Source of the DNA: Streptococcus gwangjuense | Lineage (GTDB): Bacteria; Bacillota; Bacilli; Lactobacillales; Streptococcaceae | Assembly: GCF_003627155.1 (NCBI RefSeq) | Contig: NZ_CP032621.1 | Location: 868,001 to 932,000 of the forward strand | Reading direction: 5' to 3' | DNA length: 64,000 bases | Shown here: positions 28,448-37,551 of the stretch, piece by piece | Layout of the letters: every line of letters starts with the position of its first letter | Numbering within the stretch: position 1 is the stretch's first letter | The notes under the pieces: model-generated | The model's database searches: none | What the model saw: only the letters and a program-made list of their open reading frames with translations | What the model was told of the DNA's origin: nothing | Position numbers and translations under genes: made by a program

Positions 28448-29652
28448 TTATTTTTTTGTTGTTATCACGTCCTGTTCTTTTACTGACTGTTGCTTCAAAA
28501 TCTGCTTGTGTCGGTCTGTCAGTTTCGCATGGTCGAGAATGTCTTTTACAACCTGCGTCTGGTTGATTTCATCAAGTTTAATCGCAACCTTTAAGGTCGG
28601 GGCAACTTGATGAGATAGCCAGTTCAGCGTCCTTTGGAAGGAGTAAGGCTCTGGTTTTGTGGTTAGTTTTAATCGTTCACGATTGTTCCCAATAAACCAA
28701 GCCCATTCTTCATTCAGTTTCCAATCAGAACGAGGTTTGGAATCGTCTTTATCTACAAAACGGATATACCGATTGATAATTTTAAAGGCGGTATGCTCTG
28801 GATTGTCATAGACGAGTAAATCACGGACTGCATAATAGCACGCTCATTTTTCAATCGAATCTCAAAACGGTTTTTTACTTCTGCGTCTTCAATGGGAATA
28901 TCATTTTTCTTGTACTGCTCGTAGTCCTTTTCATAGATACAGAAATAAACTTCACTTTGTAATGAACCGATATAGAGGGTGTTTCCCATACATTCCTTTT
29001 CCTCTTTGCGTACCAGTTCGCCACTGCGATAGCTTTTAAAACTGCGGAAGACGGAGATACATTCTTCCTGTTGGCACTTTTCAGTGAGTACAGGGATATT
29101 TAAAATCCCTGTCTTATCGTTAATGGCAAGGTCAAGGCGTTTCATCACACCGCCAGCCACCAAAACGTCCATAAAGAACTCATACCAGCTTCTTTGTTGT
29201 GCCAGAAGATAGCTTTCAAATTGTCTGCACCCACGACCTTTCAATTCCACCAGAACTCCTTTGTCCAGTTCATGGGAGCAAAGGACGAATATGTCGCCTA
29301 AAGCATAATGCTCTGAATAAGAATAGAAACCATAGTCCTCATGAAGAAAATAGGACAGTTTCAGTTGTAAGATGTTTTCGACCACCTGCTGTACGTCTGT
29401 TGTCGGAAAGCGAATTCTTACATAATCAAACAGCATTTCAAGGGGAGCGTCGGGATTGAAGCGTTCCAGAGCTTCCCAAAGGGACTGCTGTAAATCCTCT
29501 GATGGCTTGACTTTTCCTGTTTCAATATCGCTTAGATACTGCCTTGTAATACCAGTCGCAACAGCTAAACGGTTTTGAGATAGTCCATAAGCCAAGCGTT
29601 TTTCTTTTAAATGCTGTAACCAAGTTTGTTCATTCAGTAAAAATCCCTCCAA
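28448..29652 (-). pseudogene. Orf20, MobT-type rolling-circle relaxase with a frameshift
   Basis: The N-terminal 270 codons carry a cro-type HTH (LSQNRLAVATGITRQYLSDIE) and the Rep_trans replication-initiation domain. Near 28840 the frame breaks: the sequence reads ...RLKNERAI where the continuation in the next frame (AVRDLLVYDNPEHTAFKIIN) restores the family sequence to the TAA at 28448-28450. Adding one base gives a 401-residue protein, so this is a one-base deletion. The relaxase nicks oriT and starts conjugation; the truncated 299-residue form lacks its C-terminal third. Confidence 0.88.
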
Positions 29653-29766
29653 TCAAAAAGGCGTATGTCAACTTTTAAAGCCCATTTGACATACGCTGAA
29701 ATTTTGTAAATCCCTTGTAACCAAAGGATTTTCTAATGTTTTTTTGACTGTTTCCTGTCGATTTGT

Positions 29767-29790
29767 ACCCCCCTGTTAGATACGGGGGGT
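29767..29790. other. oriT: oriT hairpin of the Tn916 family
   Basis: ACCCCCC and GGGGGGT form an inverted repeat around TGTTAGATAC. This G/C-run hairpin between orf20 and orf21 matches the origin of transfer of Tn916 as I recall it. The nick by the orf20 relaxase should fall beside it. Confidence 0.75.
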
Positions 29791-29828
29791 TAATGGGCAG
29801 GGCAAGCCCTGCCCGACAAAGCCAGAAC

Positions 29829-30266
29829 TTACGGTTTAAGACCGTAAAACCTGCCTTTGTCGTCTGTATCTGCCTTTGATTCTCCCTGTATGCCAGTGTA
29901 AATCACTACCAAATCAACTTCTGGTCTTAAATATTCCTGTTCAATCACTTCTGATAGACCGTCCGTTTTGAATGAATTTCTATCAAAAAGCTGAAATTCA
30001 TATAGAATATTTTTGCTGGTAATACTATGTCGCTTCTCTAACCTCATTCTGAATGTGAACGGTGGTTTCTTCACTTCACGGATAATTTCATCAATCAGCT
30101 TATCTATTCTGGAATAGAATCGTACTTTTGGATTGACGGTAAAATGCCTGTATCGGTCAATGATGTATTGTTCACAATCTACCGTGAATTGGTCTGTATT
30201 CAAGCAAAGACAAATGACAGATTTTTCAGTCGGTGTATGATATATCTCCAATCTTTTAATATCCAT
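29829..30266 (-). CDS. hypothetical protein between orf21 and oriT, 145 aa
   Basis: ATG at 30266, five bases after the orf21 stop, with GGAGAAATAA as ribosome binding site, so it is likely translated with orf21. The protein is soluble and basic in the middle (FRMRLEKRHSI) with a C-terminal acidic tail. I recognise no domain. The classical Tn916 map names no gene here. It could take part in DNA processing at oriT, but that is only position-based. Confidence 0.6.
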   Translation of the reverse strand: MDIKRLEIYHTPTEKSVICLCLNTDQFTVDCEQYIIDRYRHFTVNPKVRFYSRIDKLIDEIIREVKKPPFTFRMRLEKRHSITSKNILYEFQLFDRNSFKTDGLSEVIEQEYLRPEVDLVVIYTGIQGESKADTDDKGRFYGLKP

Positions 30267-30271
30267 TACTT

Positions 30272-31666
30272 TTATTTCTCCATTTCTTGTTGTTCTGATG
30301 ATGGCTTTTTTGTGTCCTGTCTGCTGTTGGATAACTTTTTAATTTCCTCTAAAAAGTCATGTCCTTTTGGTACAAGGGGAGTATAAAACTCTGATATGAC
30401 ACTTGTTCCTACATCAACATAGCCACGACCTTTGATTCGCTTTAAGAAGAAATCCTTTTGTACGTCACTGCCAAACATCATGCCATAGCCCATTTCAGAC
30501 ATACGACCTAAAGCCACTCTGAAATTAAACTGGTCACGGATTCCGTCGCCTAGATATTTTGCGTCTGGACGCTGACAAGCCAGTATTAGAAAGAAGCCAG
30601 CTTGACGACCTAACATGACAATCTGTTTCAACTTATTTATAACTGCGGTGTTTTCTTTTGTTCCCAGCATTTCCATGAAAGCGACATATTCATCAAAGAT
30701 TAAGAAGTGTGCTGGAAGTCCTAAGTAAGCATAATTTTCGCCAGTCTTATAATTTTCCATCTGCTTCATTTCCTCACTGCGTTTTATCATTTCTTCATAG
30801 AATGTATCAATGCAGGAAAGCAAGTCTTCTTTTCTGTAGTGGACATTTGCCATCACAGAGCCTAAATCGGCTAAGTCTGCATTTTTCGGGTCTAAGATAT
30901 ACAGCTTAGAATCTGTATGAAGCAAGGCTTCAATCAGTGTCAGGATAAAGTAGGTCTTACCGCCACCTGTACCACCAGCTATGAGCATGTGAGGCAGATT
31001 GTCATATTCCCACCACATATTTTTCATTAAGCAAAGTTTCCCATCATGAGCTTGTACTTCATCAATAGAAATACGACGGGCTATCATATCATAGAGCAAG
31101 GTATATTCCACGTAGGAATCCTTTAACTCTTTATCCGTCAGCTCACAGTACAAGCCACTTTCTAATTTCTTTTCCAAGTGTAGGAGCTGGTCTTGATATT
31201 TCCCCAGAGTGATTTCCACTTGTATCTGTATTAAGCCATTTTTAAGGCGATAATAGATTTTAGGGAAGTAGGTTATCTTTTCTTTGGTACGACTGGGGGA
31301 ATCCTTGAAGAAGCCATCTGTTTTGACCTGTTCTGATTCATACCACTTATTTTCAAGAACCATCTTCGCCAGCTTTTGACGGTGGTAGAGTTGTTTAATC
31401 GTATCATAGCGATACCGTTTGAATAGAAACGCCACCAGCAAGCAGACAAGAATTGCGACACTGAAACTGATACTTAAATACGGAATGTCAATCTTATCTG
31501 CTTGTGATAGGTTAAAGTCCTGCCAGTTGACCTGCTGGATTGTCTTCACATGAAACAGTCCGACAACAAGCAGTAAAATAGGCAGTAAGGACGCTACTGT
31601 AAAATGAAAGACTAAATCTTTGTCACTCGGACGAATCCTTTTACCACGAAAGACACGCTGTTTCAT
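30272..31666 (-). CDS. Orf21, TcpA/FtsK-type coupling ATPase
   Basis: A 464-residue membrane-bound DNA translocase that links the relaxase-DNA complex to the channel. Two N-terminal membrane helices (about 24-42 and 68-85), Walker A GGTGGGKTYF (about 230) and Walker B FLIFDEYVAF (about 320) are visible, as is QRPDAKYL of FtsK/SpoIIIE enzymes. Complete. It reads in the direction from the left end of the element into oriT. Confidence 0.92.
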   Translation of the reverse strand: MKQRVFRGKRIRPSDKDLVFHFTVASLLPILLLVVGLFHVKTIQQVNWQDFNLSQADKIDIPYLSISFSVAILVCLLVAFLFKRYRYDTIKQLYHRQKLAKMVLENKWYESEQVKTDGFFKDSPSRTKEKITYFPKIYYRLKNGLIQIQVEITLGKYQDQLLHLEKKLESGLYCELTDKELKDSYVEYTLLYDMIARRISIDEVQAHDGKLCLMKNMWWEYDNLPHMLIAGGTGGGKTYFILTLIEALLHTDSKLYILDPKNADLADLGSVMANVHYRKEDLLSCIDTFYEEMIKRSEEMKQMENYKTGENYAYLGLPAHFLIFDEYVAFMEMLGTKENTAVINKLKQIVMLGRQAGFFLILACQRPDAKYLGDGIRDQFNFRVALGRMSEMGYGMMFGSDVQKDFFLKRIKGRGYVDVGTSVISEFYTPLVPKGHDFLEEIKKLSNSRQDTKKPSSEQQEMEK

Positions 31667-31705
31667 GTTTGATTTTCTCCTTTCTCTCTAATGGAAGATA
31701 CGTGG

Positions 31706-32092
31706 CTATTTGTCCGTAGCAGGTTCTTTCTTAGGTGGCTGTTGATTTCTAAAGGAATTAGAATCCTTTGTCAGCACAATATCGTCTGCCTTGATGTACC
31801 AGTCAACATCTGCTCCTTGAAAGGTAGCAGTAGCGACAGTATCCGCAATGGGATTGATAAGTTCCACCCGTGCGTTATATTCAAACTCTTTCAAAGGCAC
31901 GCTGGCAGGAATACTTACTTGAATCATGCGTCCTTGCCCTTTGGATTTTAAGTCATAGGTACGTTCTTTGATTTCCTCTGAAACCGTACCGTCTTCATTT
32001 TGGATTCTCACTTCACGACGTAGAGCAGAGAATTTTAATTCTCCAAAAGTCGTGTCTTTATCTAATACGATACCATTTGCTAATCTCATCAT
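31706..32092 (-). CDS. Orf22, DUF961 family protein
   Basis: A 128-residue protein paralogous to orf23. Both contain a TFGELKF or TFGNLEF opening, a mid segment with YDLKSK/YNLYSD and an ending around ADDIV. This is the DUF961 family found in pairs at the leading end of Tn916-like elements. Its function is not known; it lies in the first-transferred region. Confidence 0.88.
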   Translation of the reverse strand: MMRLANGIVLDKDTTFGELKFSALRREVRIQNEDGTVSEEIKERTYDLKSKGQGRMIQVSIPASVPLKEFEYNARVELINPIADTVATATFQGADVDWYIKADDIVLTKDSNSFRNQQPPKKEPATDK

Positions 32093-32107
32093 TTTTCCTC
32101 TCTTTCT

Positions 32108-32422
32108 TTATTCTTTTACCATGTCGTCAGCATGTAAAAGGTAATTTGTAAAACCACGAGTGCCGATTTTATAGCCCTCGGCGGTAATACGTGGATTGAC
32201 TAACTTAACACGTTCCTCAAAGCCGAAATGTTTTTCGCCAGCTTCAGCAGGAAGTACGACCACAATATCATCTGCTCTTTGAACGTCTGAATAGAGATTA
32301 TAGCTTCGAGATAAGACGGTTAGATGTCCGTTGATTCTTCGCTGTACGACTTTATCCTCGCCAGCAAATTCTAAATTGCCGAATGTTTTTTCCATCTTGG
32401 GAATCACAAATTTAAGTTCCAT
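32108..32422 (-). CDS. Orf23, DUF961 family protein
   Basis: A 104-residue paralogue of orf22, first gene of the left-end operon, ATG at 32422 behind GAAAGGATAG. Shares the motif TFGNLEFAGEDKVVQRR. Transcription must pass the terminator at 32551-32585 unless a promoter lies after it. No clear orf24 is seen further upstream. Confidence 0.87.
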   Translation of the reverse strand: MELKFVIPKMEKTFGNLEFAGEDKVVQRRINGHLTVLSRSYNLYSDVQRADDIVVVLPAEAGEKHFGFEERVKLVNPRITAEGYKIGTRGFTNYLLHADDMVKE

Positions 32423-32550
32423 ATTTTTACCTATCCTTTCTTTTTTATGGTTGAATGAATCTCGTTTGTTTGATGGTCTTTCACGGTGGGGAGCGACCTT
32501 TATTCTCTTGTTTTTCTATTTTCGTAGTATCACGTCCTTTCAAATCGGGT

Positions 32551-32585
32551 AAAAAAATAGACACCTCATTTTTGAAGTGTCCACC
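32551..32585 (-). terminator. terminator in the element's left-end leader
   Basis: On the minus strand GACACTTC AAAAAT GAGGTGTC is followed by TATTTTTTT. It lies 130 bases before orf23 and would block transcription entering from the chromosome or serve as an attenuator. Confidence 0.8.
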
Positions 32586-32667
32586 TTTTGCCTATTCAAT
32601 TTTTATTGGAAGTATCTTTGTTTCTTCACTTTTCAAGGGTAAATCGTCGTATCAAAGCTCATTCATA

Positions 32668-32689
32668 AGTAGTAAATTAGTAGTAAATT
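32668..32689. repeat. two tandem 11-bp repeats, probable Int arm-binding sites
   Basis: AGTAGTAAATT occurs twice head to tail (32668-32678 and 32679-32689), about 75 bases inside the left terminus. Position and base content match the DR-2 sites bound by the N-terminal domain of Tn916 integrase. Confidence 0.7.
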
Positions 32690-32714
32690 GATTGGTTTCG
32701 ACCTTGATAAAGTG

Positions 32715-32764
32715 TGATAAGTCCAGTGTTTATACGGATAACTAGATTTTCATACTATTTTTAA
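32715..32764. other. Tn916 left terminus (attL-type end)
   Basis: The stretch AAGTGTGATAAGTCCAG, then CGGATAACTAGATTTT and an AT-rich end, is the familiar Tn916 left end. The exact coupling-sequence border cannot be fixed from this window and is placed at about 32764. Chromosomal or island DNA follows. Confidence 0.7.
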
Positions 32765-32808
32765 CTAAAAAAATCATTATACAAATCAAGCTACTAAAGA
32801 TGAATTTA

Positions 32809-32846
32809 TGGTATACTGGTGATAATAAATTGTTATCGGTAGGAGA
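32809..32846 (+). promoter_or_regulatory. promoter, operator and RBS of the SHMT-like gene
   Basis: An extended -10 (TGGTATACT, 32809-32817) is followed by the near-palindrome GATAATAAATTGTTATC (32821-32837) and GGTAGGAGA. The 26 bases 32821-32846 are identical to the minus-strand leader of the ATPase gene at 36363-36388. The operator covers the expected transcription start, as for repression. Confidence 0.75.
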
Positions 32847-32851
32847 AGTCA

Positions 32852-34093
32852 GTGTATAAAATTAATAAATTTGAAGGTGAAATCTATCAGAAGTTAAATA
32901 AAATTCTTGATTCATATAACCAAGAACAGAATAGCGTAATAAATCTTGCTGCATGTATTAGCTATCCATTCACCGAAGTATTAGAGATTCAAAGTTTCCC
33001 TCTCGCTACTCTGCCAACAGAGGGAGCTGTTGAAAAACGCTTTTTTCCTCATTGTACTTCATTGGATAATATTGAAATATATTCAGAAGAATTGTGTCTT
33101 CAACTTTTTGATTTAAATCCTGGTGATTATAGAGTTAATGTGCAACCACATTCAGGAACTCAGGCTAACCAAATAGTCTATAATTGTGTTTTAGAAAGTG
33201 ACGATTATATTTTATCGTTATCTCCAAAAGACGGAGGACATATTTCACACACTTATACAGGCAAAGGTACTGTAAAATATTATCACTTAGATCATGATTT
33301 AAATATTGATTATATCGAATTAAAGGAATTATTAGATAAATATAAACCTAAATTGATTATTATTGGTGCTTCATCGTATGGAAATGAATTTAATTATCAA
33401 CAAATTTATGAAATTATAAAAGAGGTTAGCCCCAATACCCTTATTTTAGCGGATATTTGCCATAGTGTTTTATATATTATGGCAAAGCTACATAAGTCGA
33501 TTTTTCCATATGTCGATTTCGTTACTTTTACAATGGATAAATGTTTACGTGGGCCTCAAGGAGGAGTACTAATGTATCGTTCTATATTTGAAGAAAAAAT
33601 AACTAATTCAATTTTTCCTAGAATACAGGGAGGTCCTACACAAAATGCATTATTTGCGAAATGTATCTGTTTAATCAAATTATTATCAATAGATATTCAA
33701 GATTATGCACAACAGGTTATAAAAAATACTTTATTGTTTATAAAACAATTAAGTAAAGAAGGGGTTGATGTTGTTTATAAAAACTCAAAGACTCATATAA
33801 TTTTAGTTAATCTACTGAATCTAAACTTGAGTGGTAAGGATGCAGAGAATCTACTTTTTCAACATAAAATATTAGTTAACCGAAATCAAATTCCAAATGA
33901 TACACACGGACCAATGACGACTTCAGGAATAAGATTAGGAACAATCGGAATTACAAATTTATCCTATACTGATGATGATATTAAAAAATTAGCTAAACTA
34001 GTAGCTAATTTATTAAAATATAAACAATATGATTATTCCATATATTTAGATCTCATTCGCAAGTACCATGAACAAATTAATATCTCCAATTAG
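32852..34093 (+). CDS. SHMT-like fold-type I PLP enzyme
   Basis: A 413-residue GlyA-related protein starting at GTG, with AGGAGA five bases upstream. Compared with the true GlyA in this window it keeps VQPHSGTQAN (phosphate loop), GGHISHT, the Asp and His of DICHS, the PLP lysine in TMDKCLRGPQGG and the substrate-carboxylate arginine in TSGIRLG. It lacks the Ser-Glu-Asn motif that supplies the catalytic glutamate (replaced by ACISY) and has Asp instead of His before the PLP lysine. It is therefore unlikely to be a standard folate-dependent SHMT; another amino-acid aldolase, racemase or transaminase reaction is possible. It converges on the ATPase gene with a 17-base overlap. Confidence 0.8.
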   Translation: MYKINKFEGEIYQKLNKILDSYNQEQNSVINLAACISYPFTEVLEIQSFPLATLPTEGAVEKRFFPHCTSLDNIEIYSEELCLQLFDLNPGDYRVNVQPHSGTQANQIVYNCVLESDDYILSLSPKDGGHISHTYTGKGTVKYYHLDHDLNIDYIELKELLDKYKPKLIIIGASSYGNEFNYQQIYEIIKEVSPNTLILADICHSVLYIMAKLHKSIFPYVDFVTFTMDKCLRGPQGGVLMYRSIFEEKITNSIFPRIQGGPTQNALFAKCICLIKLLSIDIQDYAQQVIKNTLLFIKQLSKEGVDVVYKNSKTHIILVNLLNLNLSGKDAENLLFQHKILVNRNQIPNDTHGPMTTSGIRLGTIGITNLSYTDDDIKKLAKLVANLLKYKQYDYSIYLDLIRKYHEQINISN

Positions 34094-36356
34094 GAGAAAG
34101 ACCTATACAGAAATTATATTTTTTGTAAGGAATCAACAGATAGTATTTAGTGAGTCCGTCTTGATAATCATCAATATAAGTTTTTTCACAAACAAAAGGA
34201 ATATCATCAAATTGTTGTAAATTGTATACTATTTGAAATTTATACCAAGGATCGTCTATGAGTGGAATTTCTTCCTCAAAGTTTCTTAGTGAATTTTGAA
34301 ATTCTGTAAAAGAGATTCTTTCAGAAATCAATTCAATAATTAATTTGTTTAACTTGAGCATCCTAATATCTAAGGTCAAAGCTTTAGGACATTCTTGAAG
34401 TGATTTATTTATAAACTTCAGAGATTGTTGATAATTTTTATTCATCAAAAAAATAATTGATTTATTACAATATGGTTCAAAAATTTCATTTGAATCATAT
34501 TTTTTTAGTATTTTTATGGCCTTATTTAGATTCTCTAAAGCTATATCATATTCTCCGTCCCAGATATTAACAACACCTAAATTATTATATACTGTTGCAA
34601 CAGGTATTTGATATTCATTACGTTGAAAATAGTCCAATGCTAGTTTGAGATTTTCGGTAGCTTCTTTAGTTGGGAAATAATGAGCAGAATTTCGTAAAAT
34701 AATATAATAGAAGTCGTCTTTTTCTACAGAATTCATGCTTTCATTAAGGAGTTTAATTGCCTCTCGATCTTTACCTAAATGACCATAAGCATTTAGCTTG
34801 TAGAGTAATGTTCCAGAGCAATTTTCTAACTTTTCCAGTGATTTTAGCGCCTCCTCAAATTCATATTTTTGAATTTGAAATCTAGGATAGTATAGCTGTA
34901 AATCTTTTGAATAATTATCTTTTTGAAGACTGTTTAAAATAGCTAAACCTCCATTAAAATCAGAAATCCACTGGTACGAGTTCAACATATAATGTAAGTA
35001 TTTTTCGGGTAATAATTCTATTAAATGAAGTATCTTCTTACTCAAAGATACAATGTAAAAATATGAATTTTTCCTGTATTCGATTTCAAGTAACTGTTTG
35101 ATATATTCTACATTTTGCCGCAACTCTTCAATATTACATATATTTATTAAGCAGTGAATTAAATAAGCTAACTCGCCACCAACTCCTATAGATAGGATAG
35201 TTTGCTCTAAATATATTTTTAGATTGTTGGTTACTAATTGAAGATCAGAAGCATTTGTGTGATTTAAAATACCATTTACAATTGATTCGTGTGAAATTTT
35301 GATTTTATCATTTGTATCACCATTAATATAGACAAAACCTGCATCAATAAGGGATTTTAGAGAATCAGCTACTTCAGTATTTTCGTCTAATATAGATTTA
35401 ATGTAGTTAAAAACTATATCTTTTTTCATACCAGCAGGAAAAATTGATGATATGATAAGTATATTTTTTTGAATATCTGGAAGTTTGTCATATATATCAG
35501 AAATATTAAATAATTCTGAATTTGGATTATCAATAAGTCTGTTAATAATTAATTCAATATCTTTATAATTACCTTGTGTTATCTGCCAGATTTGATTCAA
35601 TTTGACATTATCAAGTAAAGCAATTTTATTTCTTATTAGTAATTTACACTCATCCTCAGTAAGATACGATAAATTTAATACAGTAGGAGTATAATTGTCC
35701 AATGTATCTAGTTTATCAATCGATTTTAACTTATCATTTGTTCGGTTTATAATTGTTAAAGAGATTCCGCTTTGAAGTGTATTAAAGTCATCTTCAAATT
35801 TTATTTTTATATCTTCAGATAAAAATTGATAATTATCAATAATAATATTAAGACGGATTTTTTTTGAAACATGACTGAAATATCTTAAATATAAATCATT
35901 TTCAAATATTCCCTCCTTTATTTCAGTAATAACTTCTTCCCAAGGATAATCAATTACTTTTTTGTAAGTTGTATCGAACGCAATAAACGATCTGATTAAC
36001 CTAAGACTATGTTTCAGAGTTAGATTTGTTAGTTTTTGTTTTCTTAAATAATTTGAAAACGAATATTTTTGAGGTATTGATAAGCATAGATTTCTTCTGA
36101 ATTGTGTTGGGACATACGCTCCTTTTAGTAGATTTTCAAAAAATTTATTACTTTCAAACCCATCATTTATAACATCAATGTAGAGAATAAAGGCTTCTTT
36201 ATCATGGCTGTAAACTCGTTGACAAACCTCTTTGATTAGCTCGGTTTTACCACTACCACTTAAACCATTAATAATATATAAACTATTTTTATCATTACTA
36301 GAAAATTTAAAATGCTGTTTTAATTCTTCTATTTCAGTATCTCGACCGTAATACAT
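34077..36356 (-). CDS. STAND-type ATPase with C-terminal TPR-like repeats
   Basis: A 759-residue protein. Residues 1-12 (MYYGRDTEIEEL) and Walker A INGLSGSGKTEL (about 29-40) begin an AAA_16/NACHT-like NTPase; Walker B is LNIIIDNYQFL (about 170-180); a winged-helix region (about 290-360) follows. Residues 480-700 hold helical TPR-like repeats (EFEEALKSLEKLENC, VATVYNNLGVVNIWDGEYDIALENLNKA). This sensor-switch architecture is used in transcription control, cell death and phage defence. No effector domain is evident. It shares its 26-bp leader with the SHMT-like gene. Confidence 0.8.
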   Translation of the reverse strand: MYYGRDTEIEELKQHFKFSSNDKNSLYIINGLSGSGKTELIKEVCQRVYSHDKEAFILYIDVINDGFESNKFFENLLKGAYVPTQFRRNLCLSIPQKYSFSNYLRKQKLTNLTLKHSLRLIRSFIAFDTTYKKVIDYPWEEVITEIKEGIFENDLYLRYFSHVSKKIRLNIIIDNYQFLSEDIKIKFEDDFNTLQSGISLTIINRTNDKLKSIDKLDTLDNYTPTVLNLSYLTEDECKLLIRNKIALLDNVKLNQIWQITQGNYKDIELIINRLIDNPNSELFNISDIYDKLPDIQKNILIISSIFPAGMKKDIVFNYIKSILDENTEVADSLKSLIDAGFVYINGDTNDKIKISHESIVNGILNHTNASDLQLVTNNLKIYLEQTILSIGVGGELAYLIHCLINICNIEELRQNVEYIKQLLEIEYRKNSYFYIVSLSKKILHLIELLPEKYLHYMLNSYQWISDFNGGLAILNSLQKDNYSKDLQLYYPRFQIQKYEFEEALKSLEKLENCSGTLLYKLNAYGHLGKDREAIKLLNESMNSVEKDDFYYIILRNSAHYFPTKEATENLKLALDYFQRNEYQIPVATVYNNLGVVNIWDGEYDIALENLNKAIKILKKYDSNEIFEPYCNKSIIFLMNKNYQQSLKFINKSLQECPKALTLDIRMLKLNKLIIELISERISFTEFQNSLRNFEEEIPLIDDPWYKFQIVYNLQQFDDIPFVCEKTYIDDYQDGLTKYYLLIPYKKYNFCIGLSPNWRY

Positions 36357-36362
36357 AAAACA

Positions 36363-36388
36363 TCTCCTACCGATAACAATTTATTATC
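36363..36388 (-). promoter_or_regulatory. operator/RBS of the STAND ATPase gene, identical to that of the SHMT-like gene
   Basis: The minus strand carries GATAATAAATTGTTATC then GGTAGGAGA, exactly as at 32821-32846, seven bases before the ATG. Weak TATAGC or GATAAT -10 candidates overlap it. Confidence 0.75.
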
Positions 36389-36447
36389 GCTATACAAAGC
36401 ACCTAAATAGGTTTATAATAGCATGATTATTGATAAAGGAGATTTTT

Positions 36448-37344
36448 ATGGATTATAAACTTATTTCTACTTACTTAGATTATTGCAAAACTCATAAGCG
36501 TTTGAGTTCGCACACGATTCGCGCTTATAAGAATGATCTTATGCAATTTTATAACTCAGACTATGATAATGTCGAATCCTATATAGAACAGTTGACACGA
36601 TCTAACATAAAAACGAATACATTAAGAAGAAAAATTGCTTGTATGAAGGTGTTTTATAACTATCTAAAATACCAGAACATAATTGAAGAGAATCCCTTCA
36701 ATCAATTGCGCTTTCAATTTAGAACTGAAAAAGTATTGCCTAAAACGATTCCGTATGACATTCTGAAAAGCATTTTTATATATTTAGAACGGAAAGTAAT
36801 TGTATCTAAAACTGACTATCAAAAACAACACGCTGAAAGAAATCTACTAATTATTTCACTTTTACTTTCAACAGGCATCAGAATTTCTGAACTTTGCCAC
36901 ATTCATCTCAAAGATATTAATCTTTCCAATAAGACACTCCATATTATAGGAAAGGGTAAGAAAGAACGTATCCTATTTTTAGGAGATCAAAAAACATTCA
37001 ATTTATTAGAAACATATATAAATAAAACAAGAAATGAATCAAATGATTTCTTGTTTCCAGGGAAACATTCTCTTAAACCATTGTCAGAGCAAAGTGTACG
37101 TTTAGTTATAAAGAGAATCGTTGAACAAAATAGCTTATCTAAAACTATTACACCACATATGTTTAGACATAGCTTTGCGACAATGCTTCTAGATAATGAT
37201 GTAGATATTCGATACATTCAACAAATTCTTGGACACAGTTCTATATCAATCACACAAATCTATACTCACGTATCTCATTCAAAACAAAAAGAAATACTTA
37301 GTTCTTTTAATCCTGTATCAGCGATTCATTCTGAAATCGAATAA
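36448..37344 (+). CDS. XerC/D-type tyrosine recombinase
   Basis: A 298-residue site-specific recombinase. The ATG at 36448 follows AAAGGAG; an in-frame start at 36430 has no such support. Catalytic residues are visible: R in STGIRISELC, K in GKGKKERI, HMFRHSFAT (His-x-x-Arg), GHSSISIT (His) and the Tyr nucleophile in ITQIYTHV. N-terminal SAM-like core-binding domain present. It could mobilise the neighbouring island genes or be a remnant of a lost element. It looks complete. Confidence 0.88.
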   Translation: MDYKLISTYLDYCKTHKRLSSHTIRAYKNDLMQFYNSDYDNVESYIEQLTRSNIKTNTLRRKIACMKVFYNYLKYQNIIEENPFNQLRFQFRTEKVLPKTIPYDILKSIFIYLERKVIVSKTDYQKQHAERNLLIISLLLSTGIRISELCHIHLKDINLSNKTLHIIGKGKKERILFLGDQKTFNLLETYINKTRNESNDFLFPGKHSLKPLSEQSVRLVIKRIVEQNSLSKTITPHMFRHSFATMLLDNDVDIRYIQQILGHSSISITQIYTHVSHSKQKEILSSFNPVSAIHSEIE

Positions 37345-37551
37345 GAGAACTTTCCAAAGCCTACAGTTTAGTTCATCTAAAATTAATTTTTGTAGTTCGA
37401 ATTTAGTTAATAGATTTTATGCTCAACAAAATCAAAAAACATATAAAACTTCACTTTGAATCAGCATTTATAATATATTCTGTATTTAAGAACTCCATAA
37501 TTGTTTTTCTAAAATATATCTTTCAAATATCCTTAAATATAATAAAAAGAG

